From positions 1 through 19,168 of the forward strand of contig JAFLJU010000370.1 in the NCBI GenBank assembly GCA_022712835.1: a DNA stretch of 19,168 nt, given 5' to 3'. Origin of the DNA: Desulfobacteraceae bacterium. Lineage in GTDB: Bacteria > Desulfobacterota > Desulfobacteria > Desulfobacterales > Desulfobacteraceae. This document shows positions 1 to 8,079 of this stretch, piece by piece. The translations under genes and the position numbers were made by a program. Positions within the stretch are counted from its first letter, which is position 1. Every line of letters begins with the position of its first letter. Below the pieces are notes generated by a model. That model saw nothing but the letters and a program-made list of their open reading frames with translations. It did not search any database and was not told the origin of the DNA.

Positions 1-222
1 GGCGGAGTCGGGAATTTTTTTTACAAAATTTTTCAGATCTTCGGGTCCCTGGATTAGTACCAGGATGGGGTTGGATTGGGGGCGTTGTTTTAAGTCAAAC
101 ACTTTTTGAATGGCCTGGGGGTCCAGGGCATTGGCTGCCAACCCATAAAGACATTGGGCCGGAAAGATCACAATCCCCTGGTTGCGGATGATCTTTCCGG
201 CTTGTTTTATTCTATCAGGCAA
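1..222 (-). CDS. Sua5/YciO/YrdC-type threonylcarbamoyl-AMP synthase, N-terminal part (runs off window)
   Basis: The reverse strand encodes 74 residues before the window edge. Established role of the family: making threonylcarbamoyl-AMP from threonine, bicarbonate and ATP for the t6A37 modification of ANN-reading tRNAs in the cytoplasm. Seen here: an early GIVIFPAQCLYGLAANA stretch, which is the family's G-x-(V/I)-x-(F/Y)-P-T-x-T-x-Y-G-L region, followed by KVFDLKQRPQSNPILVLI, the K-x-R-x(4)-P-(L/I) motif. The usual P-T-D/E-T is P-A-Q-C here, which points to a divergent (YciO-like or short) subgroup. In this frame a TGA lies just upstream and the only plausible initiator is TTG at 222-220, preceded by AAAAAAGG about nine bases away. 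That start overlaps the purDE stop by eight bases, so the gene is the distal end of the operon. Family call is firm; exact orthology is not. Confidence 0.8.
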   Translation of the reverse strand, partial: MPDRIKQAGKIIRNQGIVIFPAQCLYGLAANALDPQAIQKVFDLKQRPQSNPILVLIQGPEDLKNFVKKIPDSA

Positions 223-1978
223 ATGAACGGGCCTTTTTTGTCACCTTGTCTGCCATCTCCTGTTTAAATGCAGCCAGTTTTTCTGCCATTTCGGAATTGC
301 TAACGCCGAGAATCTGGGCGGCAAAAATACCGGCATTATAGGCGCCTGATTTACCAATGGCCATGGTGGCAACCGGAATGCCTGGAGGCATCTGGACCGT
401 GGCCAGGAGGCTGTCCATGCCCTGAAGGGCCGAGGAATCAATGGGAACGCCAATGACGGGCAGGGTGGTGTGGGCGGCAATGACACCGGCCAGGTGGGCT
501 GCATGGCCAGCACCGCAGATCAATACGGCAACTCCCTTGCTTCTGGCTTCCTTTGCCAGTTGGGCAGCCGCATCCGGGGTTCTGTGGGCCGAGGCCACGG
601 TGACATAATAGGGGATATCAAATTTTTTCAACATGCCCAGGGTTTTTTCCATGACCGGGAAATCTGAATCGCTGCCCATGATCACCCCGACCTTTGGGGG
701 AATAGACAGGCGTTTGAGGGCTTTGGCTCCGATATCCTTTCTATGAAAATGGTCTTTGAAGGAAATCTTTGCACAGGCTTCATAGGCGGTTTTGATGGCC
801 TCTTCAACGGTGCACCCTAAGGAGGTGACACCCAGGACCCTGCCGCCGGCTGTGACCACTTTCTCTCCATCAATCCCGGTGCCGGCATGGAATACCACGG
901 TGTTCTTTACCTGGTTGGCTTCTTTCAGTCCCAATATTTCATGGCCGGTCTCATAGGAACCGGGGTAGCCCCCGGATGAGATGACTACACACATGGCGGC
1001 TCTTGGATCAATTTTGGTGGTATGGTTGTGCAGTGTGCCGTCACAACAGGCTTCCATCAGGGGGACCAAGTCATTTTCAAGGCGCATTAAAATGGGCTGG
1101 GTCTCGGGATCTCCCAGGCGGGTATTAAATTCCAATACCTTTATCTGGTCCTTGTCCACCATGAGCCCTGCGTAGAGAACCCCTTTAAAGGGGGTGCCTT
1201 CCTTGGCCATTCCCTGGATGGTGGGGATCATCACCTCTTTCATGGCCTTTTCCCTGAGCATATGGTCCAGGACAGGCGCTGGGGAATAAGCACCCATTCC
1301 ACCGGTGTTAGGTCCTTGGTCTTCGTCAAATACCCGTTTGTGGTCCTGGGATTCAGGCAGGAGCAATACGGTCTTTCCATCGGAGAGGGCAATGAACGAA
1401 GCTTCTTCTCCTGGAAGGCATTCTTCCACTACCACAATGGACCCGGCATCCCCAAAGGCATTTTGTGTGAGCATGTCGTCAATGGCCTGGTTTGCCTCCT
1501 CAAGGGTGGCACAGATGATGACTCCCTTGCCGGCCGCAAGTCCATCGGCCTTGACCACACAGGGTGCTCCCATGGCCTTGGCATAGACCTTGGCCTTGGC
1601 CGCATTGGTAAAGGCTTTGCCCATGGCACAGGGAATATTGTATTTGCGCATGTGATTTTTGGAGAAAATTTTGGATCCTTCCAATTGGGCAGCCGCCTTG
1701 TTGGGGCCGAAGGCCACAAGTCCCTGGCTTTCAAACACATCCACAATCCCTTTTACCAGAGGGCCTTCGGGGCCGACCACCGTGAGATCGATCTCATTTT
1801 TTATGGCAAAGGTGGCCAATGCATCCATATCCTCGGCATTGATGGGAACATTTTCGGCCAACTCGTGGGTGCCGGCATTGCCAGGCGCACAATATATTTT
1901 ATCAACCAAAGGACTTTGGGAAATTTTCCATACCAGGGTGTGTTCTCTGCCACCACTGCCTATGACGAGGATTTTCAT
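215..1978 (-). CDS. purD: PurD-PurE fusion: GAR synthetase + N5-CAIR mutase
   Basis: A single uninterrupted 587-residue frame joins two cytoplasmic purine enzymes. Residues 1 to about 425 are PurD (phosphoribosylamine + glycine + ATP to GAR), an ATP-grasp ligase: GSGGREH at 7-13, VVKADGLAAGKGV at 141-153, QGPNTGGMGAYSP at 221-233 and EFNTRLGDPETQ at 283-294. Residues 429 to about 580 are a class I PurE: GSDSDF at 435-440, SAHRTP at 463-468 with the catalytic His465, and GAGHAAHLAG at 489-498. The boundary falls near base 694 with only a few residues of linker. Class I PurE isomerises N5-CAIR made by PurK; no purK is in the window. Start: ATG at 1978 with AAGGAG seven bases upstream; it forms an ATGA overlap with the ddl stop. 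The two reactions are not consecutive in the pathway (steps 2 and 6), so this is an unusual partner choice; PurE is more often found with PurK. Confidence 0.95.
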   Translation of the reverse strand: MKILVIGSGGREHTLVWKISQSPLVDKIYCAPGNAGTHELAENVPINAEDMDALATFAIKNEIDLTVVGPEGPLVKGIVDVFESQGLVAFGPNKAAAQLEGSKIFSKNHMRKYNIPCAMGKAFTNAAKAKVYAKAMGAPCVVKADGLAAGKGVIICATLEEANQAIDDMLTQNAFGDAGSIVVVEECLPGEEASFIALSDGKTVLLLPESQDHKRVFDEDQGPNTGGMGAYSPAPVLDHMLREKAMKEVMIPTIQGMAKEGTPFKGVLYAGLMVDKDQIKVLEFNTRLGDPETQPILMRLENDLVPLMEACCDGTLHNHTTKIDPRAAMCVVISSGGYPGSYETGHEILGLKEANQVKNTVVFHAGTGIDGEKVVTAGGRVLGVTSLGCTVEEAIKTAYEACAKISFKDHFHRKDIGAKALKRLSIPPKVGVIMGSDSDFPVMEKTLGMLKKFDIPYYVTVASAHRTPDAAAQLAKEARSKGVAVLICGAGHAAHLAGVIAAHTTLPVIGVPIDSSALQGMDSLLATVQMPPGIPVATMAIGKSGAYNAGIFAAQILGVSNSEMAEKLAAFKQEMADKVTKKARSFA

Positions 1979-2934
1979 CTAACTCTCCTTAAATTTGTTC
2001 GTTTGTTTTCTTCAATGGCCAATTGGATTAATTTGTCCAGCAATGCTGAAAATGAATATCCTCCTACCTGTGCCGACTGGGGAAAGAGGCTGGTGGCGGT
2101 CATGCCGGGGATGGTATTGGTTTCAAGGACAAAAAGTTCTCCATCCTTTAATATCATATCGGTTCGGGAGTAGCCTTTGAGGAACAGGGCCTTATGGGCC
2201 TTGATCGCCAATTCCATAACCCTTAACGTGGTTTGTTCATCAATACGGGCCGGGCAGATCTCCTGGGTTTCTCCTGCCACATATTTTGCCTCGTAATCAA
2301 AGTATTCATGGGATGCCCCGGGGATGATTTCAATCACCGGCAAGGCTTCCAGGGTATCATTGCCCAACACGCCGCAGGTCAGTTCTGTCCCCTTTACGTA
2401 GGCTTCCATAATCAAGGTATCATCATGCTTAAATCCGAAGGCGATGGCATCCTTTAATTTTTCTTTTGTTTTGACAATACTCATGCCCACACTGGAGCCG
2501 GCACAGGCAGGTTTCACCACCAGGGGAAGACCCATACTGTCGACCACCTCGGTAATGTTGATCTCGTCATTAATGTAAAATGAAAGATAAGAGGGGGTCG
2601 GAACCTTTGCCCCTTCATAGAGGCGTTTAGCAACAAGTTTGTTCATGGCCGCGGCAGAGCCAAGGACGCCTGCTCCCTGGTAGGGGATGTCCAGAAGATC
2701 CAAAAGCCCCTGGACCGTGCCATCCTCTCCAAAGGGGCCGTGGAGGATGATCAGGGCCGCATCGATACCGGGTGCATCCATGACAAGCTTCGGTAAATCG
2801 GTTTTGGGATCATATGAGATGATCTCATATTTGTCCTTGTCAAGGGCTTCAAATACCTGGGCGCCGCTGTTCAGGGAAACCTCTCGTTCCGAAGAGACCC
2901 CGCCGGATAAAAGGGCCAGTCTGATTTTTTTCAT
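1975..2934 (-). CDS. ddl: D-alanine--D-alanine ligase
   Basis: A 319-residue ATP-grasp ligase that joins two D-alanines for the peptidoglycan stem peptide. Seen: LSGGVSSEREVSL at the N-terminus with the conserved Glu, HGPFGEDGTVQG at 65-76, the ATP-binding VVKPACAGSSVGMS at 139-152, EAKYVAGETQ at 215-224, and the metal-binding LETNTIPGMT at 270-279. The Tyr in EAKY is the residue found in D-Ala-D-Ala ligases, where VanA-type depsipeptide ligases differ. I chose ATG at 2934 because AAGGAG sits six bases upstream and the protein begins as the family does; an in-frame ATG at 2979 would add 15 residues from inside the preceding gene. The Shine-Dalgarno site overlaps the stop codon of the SHOCT gene and the stop overlaps purDE, so translation is probably coupled along the operon. 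Confidence 0.95.
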   Translation of the reverse strand: MKKIRLALLSGGVSSEREVSLNSGAQVFEALDKDKYEIISYDPKTDLPKLVMDAPGIDAALIILHGPFGEDGTVQGLLDLLDIPYQGAGVLGSAAAMNKLVAKRLYEGAKVPTPSYLSFYINDEINITEVVDSMGLPLVVKPACAGSSVGMSIVKTKEKLKDAIAFGFKHDDTLIMEAYVKGTELTCGVLGNDTLEALPVIEIIPGASHEYFDYEAKYVAGETQEICPARIDEQTTLRVMELAIKAHKALFLKGYSRTDMILKDGELFVLETNTIPGMTATSLFPQSAQVGGYSFSALLDKLIQLAIEENKRTNLRRVR

Positions 2935-2944
2935 TTTACACTCC

Positions 2945-3436
2945 TTATCCTTGGATGATATTTTGCCGGGCGTTATCAAATTCCTCTTTGGTGATCAGGT
3001 CTCGTTCATATAGGGCAGTAAGTTCTATCATTTTTTGTTCTGCCTTGCTAACTGAAGCCTCAATGAGGGGGAGATCTCCATGGGAAGCGCTTGCTTGGTC
3101 AAGGAGAAGCGGATTGTTTTCCTTTGCCTTGATTTTAAAAGAGGCCAGGCCCCCCAACAGTTTGACTTCAACGGTTCTGTCCTGGAATTCAGGTGCAGAA
3201 AGAATTTGCCTGAGATCGGTGGAGTTTTCCCGTACCCTGCGGTAAACAACCCAAGCCACCAGCAGCACTAGGATGGCCAGGCCTGCCATTATATAAGGCA
3301 GATAATGGTAGACCCCCTTGAAAAGGACCACTGAAAGGCCAACGCCTGCCAATAGGAATACGTGTAATAGCAAAATAAAATAAGCGGTAAATATACTTTT
3401 GAAAAGTCCCTCTTTGTCTGATTTTCGAATATTCAT
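2945..3436 (-). CDS. Two-helix membrane protein with C-terminal SHOCT-like domain
   Basis: A 163-residue protein of unknown function. Two hydrophobic segments, about residues 15-40 and 47-66, predict an inner-membrane hairpin with short cytoplasmic N-terminus. The remaining roughly 95 residues are soluble. The last 30 residues (ELTALYERDLITKEEFDNA around 137-155) match the SHOCT pattern, in which a helix 'xLxxLhxxGlITxEEFxxxKxxLL' closes many unrelated proteins; its role is unproven, perhaps oligomerisation. Start: ATG at 3436 overlaps the upstream stop as ATGA and has no clear Shine-Dalgarno site, so it probably depends on coupling. It ends ten bases before ddl. Operon company with cell-wall and purine genes does not by itself assign a job. 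The SHOCT call is from motif recognition only. Confidence 0.8.
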   Translation of the reverse strand: MNIRKSDKEGLFKSIFTAYFILLLHVFLLAGVGLSVVLFKGVYHYLPYIMAGLAILVLLVAWVVYRRVRENSTDLRQILSAPEFQDRTVEVKLLGGLASFKIKAKENNPLLLDQASASHGDLPLIEASVSKAEQKMIELTALYERDLITKEEFDNARQNIIQG

Positions 3437-3804
3437 GATAATTTTTTTATTATATTTTCCCTGTATTCATCGGTCATCACAGGAAAAGAATGGTTTCCCC
3501 TCCTGGTGGTGCCAAGTTTTGTCAAAAGAAAGTTGAGCTTTTTTTGGATCTTTGATCTTTCCGGAGAGTCGTACTCTGTCTGTGCCAGCAGTTGTTCCAC
3601 CTGGGTAACTTTTTTTCTCAAGGCTACTTCCGGGGGTAAAAAACCGGCATTTTTTAAGATTTTATGGGCAAGCCGCAGTTCTTCGGGTACATTCTGGTCT
3701 TCAAGTTTGAGGGGTTTTCCATGACCTTCCAGATTGTCAAAGGTTCCCTCTCGCTGGGCCTCTTTTATTCTTTGCTCCACAAGTGCTTCAAACCCTGGAA
3801 TCAT
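3433..3804 (-). CDS. DUF1992 (DnaJC28-like conserved domain) protein
   Basis: A 123-residue soluble protein. Its N-terminal half carries the signature of DUF1992, the domain shared with eukaryotic DnaJC28: ALVEQRIKEAQREGTFDNL followed by GHGKPL and a PEELRLAHKILKNAGFLPPE segment. No J-domain is present. Function is not established; the E. coli relative is an uncharacterised small protein. The rest is mostly charged helix. Start: ATG at 3804; the best purine-rich site, CAGGAG, lies about 14 bases upstream, which is long, and no better in-frame start is visible. It is the first gene of the minus-strand operon and faces the GerMN gene across a 202-base AT-rich gap. Its stop overlaps the next start (ATGA). 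Confidence 0.85.
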   Translation of the reverse strand: MIPGFEALVEQRIKEAQREGTFDNLEGHGKPLKLEDQNVPEELRLAHKILKNAGFLPPEVALRKKVTQVEQLLAQTEYDSPERSKIQKKLNFLLTKLGTTRRGNHSFPVMTDEYRENIIKKLS

Positions 3805-4006
3805 AGGTCGTTTGATTACTCCTGATTGAAAAAAGTTAGTTTAAAAAAAGAATATTGATTCCATTATTATATTAACAGGACAAACATTCTTTTGATTTTG
3901 AGCATTGATTTTATTAAACCTGCCCCTGTTTTGCAAGGTATATTTTCTTGACACTCTATAGTCAATAGAGTATTAAATTCCATCTAAATTAAGGAATTTA
4001 TGGACA
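3805..4006. promoter_or_regulatory. Divergent intergenic region
   Basis: AT-rich gap between the divergent DUF1992 operon and the GerMN-EF-G pair. On the minus strand a TATAAT-like hexamer lies at 3871-3866, but I see no good -35 at the right distance, so that promoter is weak or activated. On the plus strand a much better promoter is present and listed separately. No gene is evident. Confidence 0.6.
3948..3976 (+). promoter_or_regulatory. Sigma70-type promoter with palindromic operator in the spacer
   Basis: TTGACA at 3948-3953, a 17-base spacer and TATTAA at 3971-3976. The spacer is occupied by a perfect inverted repeat, ACTCTAT-AGTCA-ATAGAGT (3953-3971), whose arms touch both promoter hexamers. 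A protein bound there would block RNA polymerase, so repression of the GerMN-EF-G operon is the simplest reading. The regulator is not identifiable from the window. Confidence 0.65.
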
Positions 4007-4564
4007 TTGTTCCCCATGATATTTAAAAGAGATCGGGTTGTTTTTTTTATCCTGTTAGTCTGCTTGAGTGTTTGTGCACCCAGGGCCGGGGCAAACCAGG
4101 ACGATACCAAAAGCCTGATCCATGAAGTTGCAGCATCCACGCTTTTTGACGGATTTTTGTATTTTGCAGATAACCAAGGCAGTTATTTGAAGGCGCTTGC
4201 CAAGCCGTTCCCTTCAAATTTGAGCTCCCATGAACTTGGCCGCAAGATTCTTAAAGAATTGTTGGCGGGGCCTCCTGATTCGATCTTGGCGCCTACTTTC
4301 CCGACAGATACAAGGCTTTTAGCCCTGTTTATTTCAGAGGATGGTAGGGCCTGGGTGGACCTGGGGTTAAGGGAGGGACACTTAACGAATGTGGACACCG
4401 TGTCAGAACTTTTGGCAATTTATTCAGTGGTGAACTCACTGACATTGAATATTCCCGGTGTAAAACAGGTAAAATTACTTGTGAATGGATCTGATGTGGA
4501 TACCCTTGGGGGTCATGTCAGCCTTAAATATTTTTATAAACCCAATATGTTGATTGTGAAATGA
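4007..4564 (+). CDS. Exported GerMN-domain protein
   Basis: A protein of about 185 residues with a basic N-terminus, a hydrophobic segment ([13 protein letters not shown]) and a likely signal-peptidase I site after Ala-Gly-Ala; LSVC is a poor lipobox because Val precedes Cys. The C-terminal part matches the GerMN domain of sporulation protein GerM and of many exported bacterial proteins: [11 protein letters not shown], then [16 protein letters not shown] and [20 protein letters not shown]. Such domains are thought to act in the envelope; no enzymatic role is known. Start is uncertain: the only Shine-Dalgarno-like AAGGA (3991-3995) is 11 bases from TTG 4007 and 20 from ATG 4016. ATG 4000 is well spaced but opens only an eight-codon out-of-frame leader ending at 4026. 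The stop overlaps the EF-G start (ATGA). Confidence 0.8.
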   Translation: MFPMIFKRDRVVFFILLVCLSVCAPRAGANQDDTKSLIHEVAASTLFDGFLYFADNQGSYLKALAKPFPSNLSSHELGRKILKELLAGPPDSILAPTFPTDTRLLALFISEDGRAWVDLGLREGHLTNVDTVSELLAIYSVVNSLTLNIPGVKQVKLLVNGSDVDTLGGHVSLKYFYKPNMLIVK

Positions 4565-6594
4565 GCAAACAAAAAAATATCTCAAAAATTAGAAATATCG
4601 GAATCATAGCCCACATTGATGCGGGCAAGACCACTGTCACGGAAAGAATCCTGTTCTATACAGGCAAGTCTTACAAAATCGGTGAAGTTCATGATGGTGA
4701 AGCCGTCATGGACTGGATGCAGGATGAACAGGACCGGGGGATTACCATCACCTCTGCTGTGACCACCTGTGAATGGAAGGGGTCTGTGATCCAGATCATC
4801 GATACCCCGGGACATGTGGATTTCACCGTGGAAGTGGAGCGTGCCCTGCGGGTGCTGGACGGTGCCATCGGGGTTTTCTGCGCGGTCAGCGGGGTGGAAC
4901 CCCAATCGGAAACCGTATGGCGGCAGGCAGACCGGTATTCCGTGCCCAGAATGGCTTTTATCAATAAAATGGACCGGATCGGGGCCGATTTTTATGCTGC
5001 GGTGGATTCCATGATTGAAAAACTGGGTGCCAACCCCGTGGTAATCCAGCTTCCCATTGGGGCAGAGGACCGGTTTCGTGGGGTGATTGACCTTATCAAT
5101 ATGCAGCAAATCTGCTGGGATGATGATAGTCAGGGTGCCGAATTTATTATTTCTGATATTGATCCTGAGTTTGAAGAACAGGCTCTGGAATACCGGGAGA
5201 AGCTGCTGGAAGCTATTTCCGAGCAAGATGATGATATCATGGAACGCTATCTTTCCGAAGAAGAGATTTTAAGTGCCGACCTGATAAAAGCCATACGCTG
5301 CGCCACCATTGAAAGAAAGATTGTACCGGTGCTCTGCGGCAGTGCCCTGAAAAATAAAGGGATTCAGCCCCTTCTGGATGCTGTTGAATTGTTTTTACCA
5401 AGCCCCAAGGATGTACCGCCCATAAAGGGAGTTCATCCGGAGACTGAAGAGGAATTTATATTTTTACCCGAAAAAAGTGCCCCCCTGGCCGCCCTGATTT
5501 TTAAAGTATCCATGATCGAGGGCCGAAAACTTTCCTTTGCCAGGATCTATTCGGGGAAAATTGAGTCCGGGTCCGAGGTGTTTAATCCGGTGTTAAAGAA
5601 AACTGAAAAATTGTCCCGCCTGCTCAAAATGCATGCCAATAAAAGGGAGCGCATTGACGAGGCATCGGCAGGGGATATCATCGGCATTGTGGGGCTGAAG
5701 GATTCGGGTACAGGGGACACCCTGTGTTCCCAAAAGTTTCCGTTATTTCTGGAAAGAATGGAATATGAGGATCCGGTCATCTCCATTGCCATTGAGCCCA
5801 AGACCCATTCAGACCAGGAAAAAATAGACAGTGTGCTGGAAAAATTTATTATTGAAGATCCCACCCTTAAGGTAAGCCGGGATGAAGAAACCGGCCAGAC
5901 CATCCTTGCTGGCATGGGAGAACTCCATCTTGAAATTATTATTTCCAGGATGTTCAAGGAATTTAACACCAAAGTCAATGTGGGCAGTCCCCAGGTGGTA
6001 TACCGGGAAGTGATCACCTCACCTGCAAAAGGGGAGGCTGTTTTCGATCGGGAGATTACCGGAAAAGCGCATTATGCCAAGGTGGCCATTTGTCTTACGC
6101 CCCTGGAACGGGGGAAGGGGGTTGTCTTTACCTCCAAGGTTACACCAGAGCAGATACCGGATCAATATGTGGCAGCCATTGAAACCAGTGTCCGGGAAAG
6201 CCTTGAAGGGGGGTTCTTAAAGGGATATCCCCTGGTGGATGTGGGAATTGTGCTGGAGGATGGTGGCTCTGAAGAGGGGCGTGCTTCTGAACTTGCTTTC
6301 TCCGTATGTGCATCAATGGCCTGTAAAAATGCGCTCAATATTGCTTCCATGGCACTTTTGGAACCCATCATGTCTGTGGAGGTTTTTGTGCCGGACAATT
6401 ACATGGGAGATGCCATTTCCGATTTGAACAGCCGTGGCGGCAAGGTGGAATCTATCAACCCCAAGGCAGGTATCCAGGTGATTAAGGCCATGGCTCCCCT
6501 GTCGAAAATGTTTGGATATTCCACGGCACTGCGGTCTGCCACCCAGGGCAGGGGGACCTTTGCCATGCAGTTTTCAGCCTTTGACAGGATCTGA
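4561..6594 (+). CDS. Elongation factor G paralogue
   Basis: A 677-residue translational GTPase. G-domain motifs are intact: AHIDAGKTT at 17-25, the switch I region with RGITITSA at 59-66, DTPGH at 81-85 and NKMD at 135-138. Domains II-V follow, ending in [16 protein letters not shown] as in EF-G. It differs from canonical FusA in domain IV, where the glycine-rich SGG-x-GQYGHV tip loop is replaced by [12 protein letters not shown] (497-508), and it is shorter than the roughly 700 residues of FusA. There is no rpsL, rpsG or tuf beside it, so it is probably a second EF-G of the kind many bacteria carry, in which translocation and ribosome-recycling roles may be split; which role it has cannot be told here. 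ATG at 4561 overlaps the GerMN stop and lacks a strong ribosome site, so translation is likely coupled. Confidence 0.92.
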   Translation: MSKQKNISKIRNIGIIAHIDAGKTTVTERILFYTGKSYKIGEVHDGEAVMDWMQDEQDRGITITSAVTTCEWKGSVIQIIDTPGHVDFTVEVERALRVLDGAIGVFCAVSGVEPQSETVWRQADRYSVPRMAFINKMDRIGADFYAAVDSMIEKLGANPVVIQLPIGAEDRFRGVIDLINMQQICWDDDSQGAEFIISDIDPEFEEQALEYREKLLEAISEQDDDIMERYLSEEEILSADLIKAIRCATIERKIVPVLCGSALKNKGIQPLLDAVELFLPSPKDVPPIKGVHPETEEEFIFLPEKSAPLAALIFKVSMIEGRKLSFARIYSGKIESGSEVFNPVLKKTEKLSRLLKMHANKRERIDEASAGDIIGIVGLKDSGTGDTLCSQKFPLFLERMEYEDPVISIAIEPKTHSDQEKIDSVLEKFIIEDPTLKVSRDEETGQTILAGMGELHLEIIISRMFKEFNTKVNVGSPQVVYREVITSPAKGEAVFDREITGKAHYAKVAICLTPLERGKGVVFTSKVTPEQIPDQYVAAIETSVRESLEGGFLKGYPLVDVGIVLEDGGSEEGRASELAFSVCASMACKNALNIASMALLEPIMSVEVFVPDNYMGDAISDLNSRGGKVESINPKAGIQVIKAMAPLSKMFGYSTALRSATQGRGTFAMQFSAFDRI

Positions 6595-6638
6595 TATTTC
6601 CTAATGGCGAATGCCTAACCGCACAGGTCGAGTTTTTA

Positions 6639-8045
6639 TTATCTTTTTTTAATTTGGGCATGGATGCGCTCAAGGCGTTGCTTGGCATCATCTTTTAGTT
6701 GGAGATCTTCCAGGGTTTCAATGGCCCGGTTCAGGTGGTTAATGGCATTTTTAAAATCTCTGAATTCTGAATAGTAAATCCCCAGATAATAGTGGGACAT
6801 GGCCTGTTTTTTCTCCTGGGACATAATATTGGCCAGGTGATAATAGGCCCGGGGAAAGGCCTCAGCTTTCCTGTCAAGGACTTGGTGCAGGTTTTTTTCA
6901 GCCGGAACAATCTCTCCTGATTCAAGCTGGGCAATGGCCATGAAATATCTGGCCCAAAGCCCCATAATGGGATTATCCATGACGCCGGCAAGAATACTCC
7001 GGGCATTTTCAAGCTGTCCGTCATCAATATAGATACGGCCAAGTTCCAGCAGGATCATGGGCTCAAATAATTTGATGGACAAGGCCTTTTTAAAATGGGA
7101 GATGGCAAGATCCCGTCTGTTTTTTCGGGCGTATAACAGCCCAATTCCATAGTGAAGGGCTGGGTCTTCCGGTGCATCCTGTAACTTAAGTTCCACCTTG
7201 TGAAAGCTTGTGTCAAGTTTGCCGTAAAGCCCCATTATCCTGTATTTAACCATATCAAAATCAAAGGTGGCAGGAGCTGCCTTTCTCTTTTCAGGAGGCG
7301 TGTAGCCTTCCAGTATCCCGGCAAGATTGATAATTCGGTTTCCCGTACCCGGATGGGTTTTGAAATAATCCGGGATGCCTTCTATTCCCCGATAATCAGA
7401 GTCCCGCATTTTGGTAAGACCGGACAGAAGTCCTGCCGGAGAATAGCCGGTCTCTTTCAAAAACAGGAAGGCTTTCATGTCGGCATCGGTTTCATTTTCC
7501 CGGGTAAAGGCAAGCATGGCTGATTGTCCGGCAGCCATGGAGCCGATGGTGAGTGCCGAGGCTGCATCTCCTCCCCCGGCTGCACCGACCAGGATTCCTG
7601 CGAGCATGCCGGCCATGCTTCCGTAATTCACCCATTTGGATCGGTCAATAGATTGTGACACATGGCGACTGACAGCATGGCCAATCTCATGGGCCATGAT
7701 CCCGGCAAATTCATCAATGGTGTCCAAGGCAAAGAGTAGTCCTTTATACATGAAAATTTTGGCGGCGGGACTTGCAAACGCGTTAAAGGAATCGTCATTG
7801 ACCAGGAAAAATTCAAAATCAAAGGGCTGGACAGGAAGGCCTGAAAGGATGTGGTAGCCCACGGTATTGATCATGTGCATGGCAACGGGGTCATGGATGA
7901 TGACCCTTTGCGCCCTCATCATTTTCATGAATTCATGGCTCATCTGTTCTTCTTCGGGAATGGAAACGGCAAAGGTCCTGGAAAAACTTGATCCCAGGAA
8001 AATGAAGATCAAACAGCCAATTAAAAAATGCCTGGGAAATTTCAT
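6639..8045 (-). CDS. BepA-like M48 zinc metalloprotease with TPR repeats
   Basis: A 468-residue exported protein. Residues 1-27 form a signal peptide with a hydrophobic core (HFLIGCLIFIFLG). The M48 catalytic site is complete: HEIGH at 119-123 binds zinc and TRENETDAD at 181-189 supplies the third ligand Glu185. A glycine- and alanine-rich segment lies between them, as in BepA/YfgC. The C-terminal 190 residues are helical repeats of the TPR kind (ALHYGIGLLYARKNRRDLAISHFKKAL is a typical unit). BepA works in the periplasm on outer-membrane protein assembly, assisting or degrading stalled LptD and BAM substrates; a like role is inferred by architecture and length (E. coli BepA is about 487 residues). 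Start ATG 8045 has AGGG about seven bases upstream. It lies 34 bases after the CheX-like gene, and is convergent with the EF-G gene. Confidence 0.9.
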   Translation of the reverse strand: MKFPRHFLIGCLIFIFLGSSFSRTFAVSIPEEEQMSHEFMKMMRAQRVIIHDPVAMHMINTVGYHILSGLPVQPFDFEFFLVNDDSFNAFASPAAKIFMYKGLLFALDTIDEFAGIMAHEIGHAVSRHVSQSIDRSKWVNYGSMAGMLAGILVGAAGGGDAASALTIGSMAAGQSAMLAFTRENETDADMKAFLFLKETGYSPAGLLSGLTKMRDSDYRGIEGIPDYFKTHPGTGNRIINLAGILEGYTPPEKRKAAPATFDFDMVKYRIMGLYGKLDTSFHKVELKLQDAPEDPALHYGIGLLYARKNRRDLAISHFKKALSIKLFEPMILLELGRIYIDDGQLENARSILAGVMDNPIMGLWARYFMAIAQLESGEIVPAEKNLHQVLDRKAEAFPRAYYHLANIMSQEKKQAMSHYYLGIYYSEFRDFKNAINHLNRAIETLEDLQLKDDAKQRLERIHAQIKKR

Positions 8046-8079
8046 ATAAAAACCCTATAGATCCTGCGGGGCAGGAGAA

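Noticed and set aside
1262..2173. 303-residue open frame on the plus strand
   Set aside because: It lies antisense to purDE and the end of ddl, has no ribosome site, and its translation matches no family; it is a shadow of the real genes.
3900..4000. Naming the regulator of the palindrome as an Rrf2/IscR- or MarR-type protein
   Set aside because: The palindrome does not match any consensus I can recall with certainty and no regulator gene is in the window.
4582..5226. 214-residue minus-strand frame inside the EF-G gene
   Set aside because: It is complementary to the conserved EF-G G-domain, whose motifs are intact; His/Pro-rich antisense composition is typical of a shadow.
6595..6638. Terminator between the convergent EF-G and protease genes
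   Set aside because: Only a three-base GGC/GCC stem is visible near the T-rich run; not strong enough to call.
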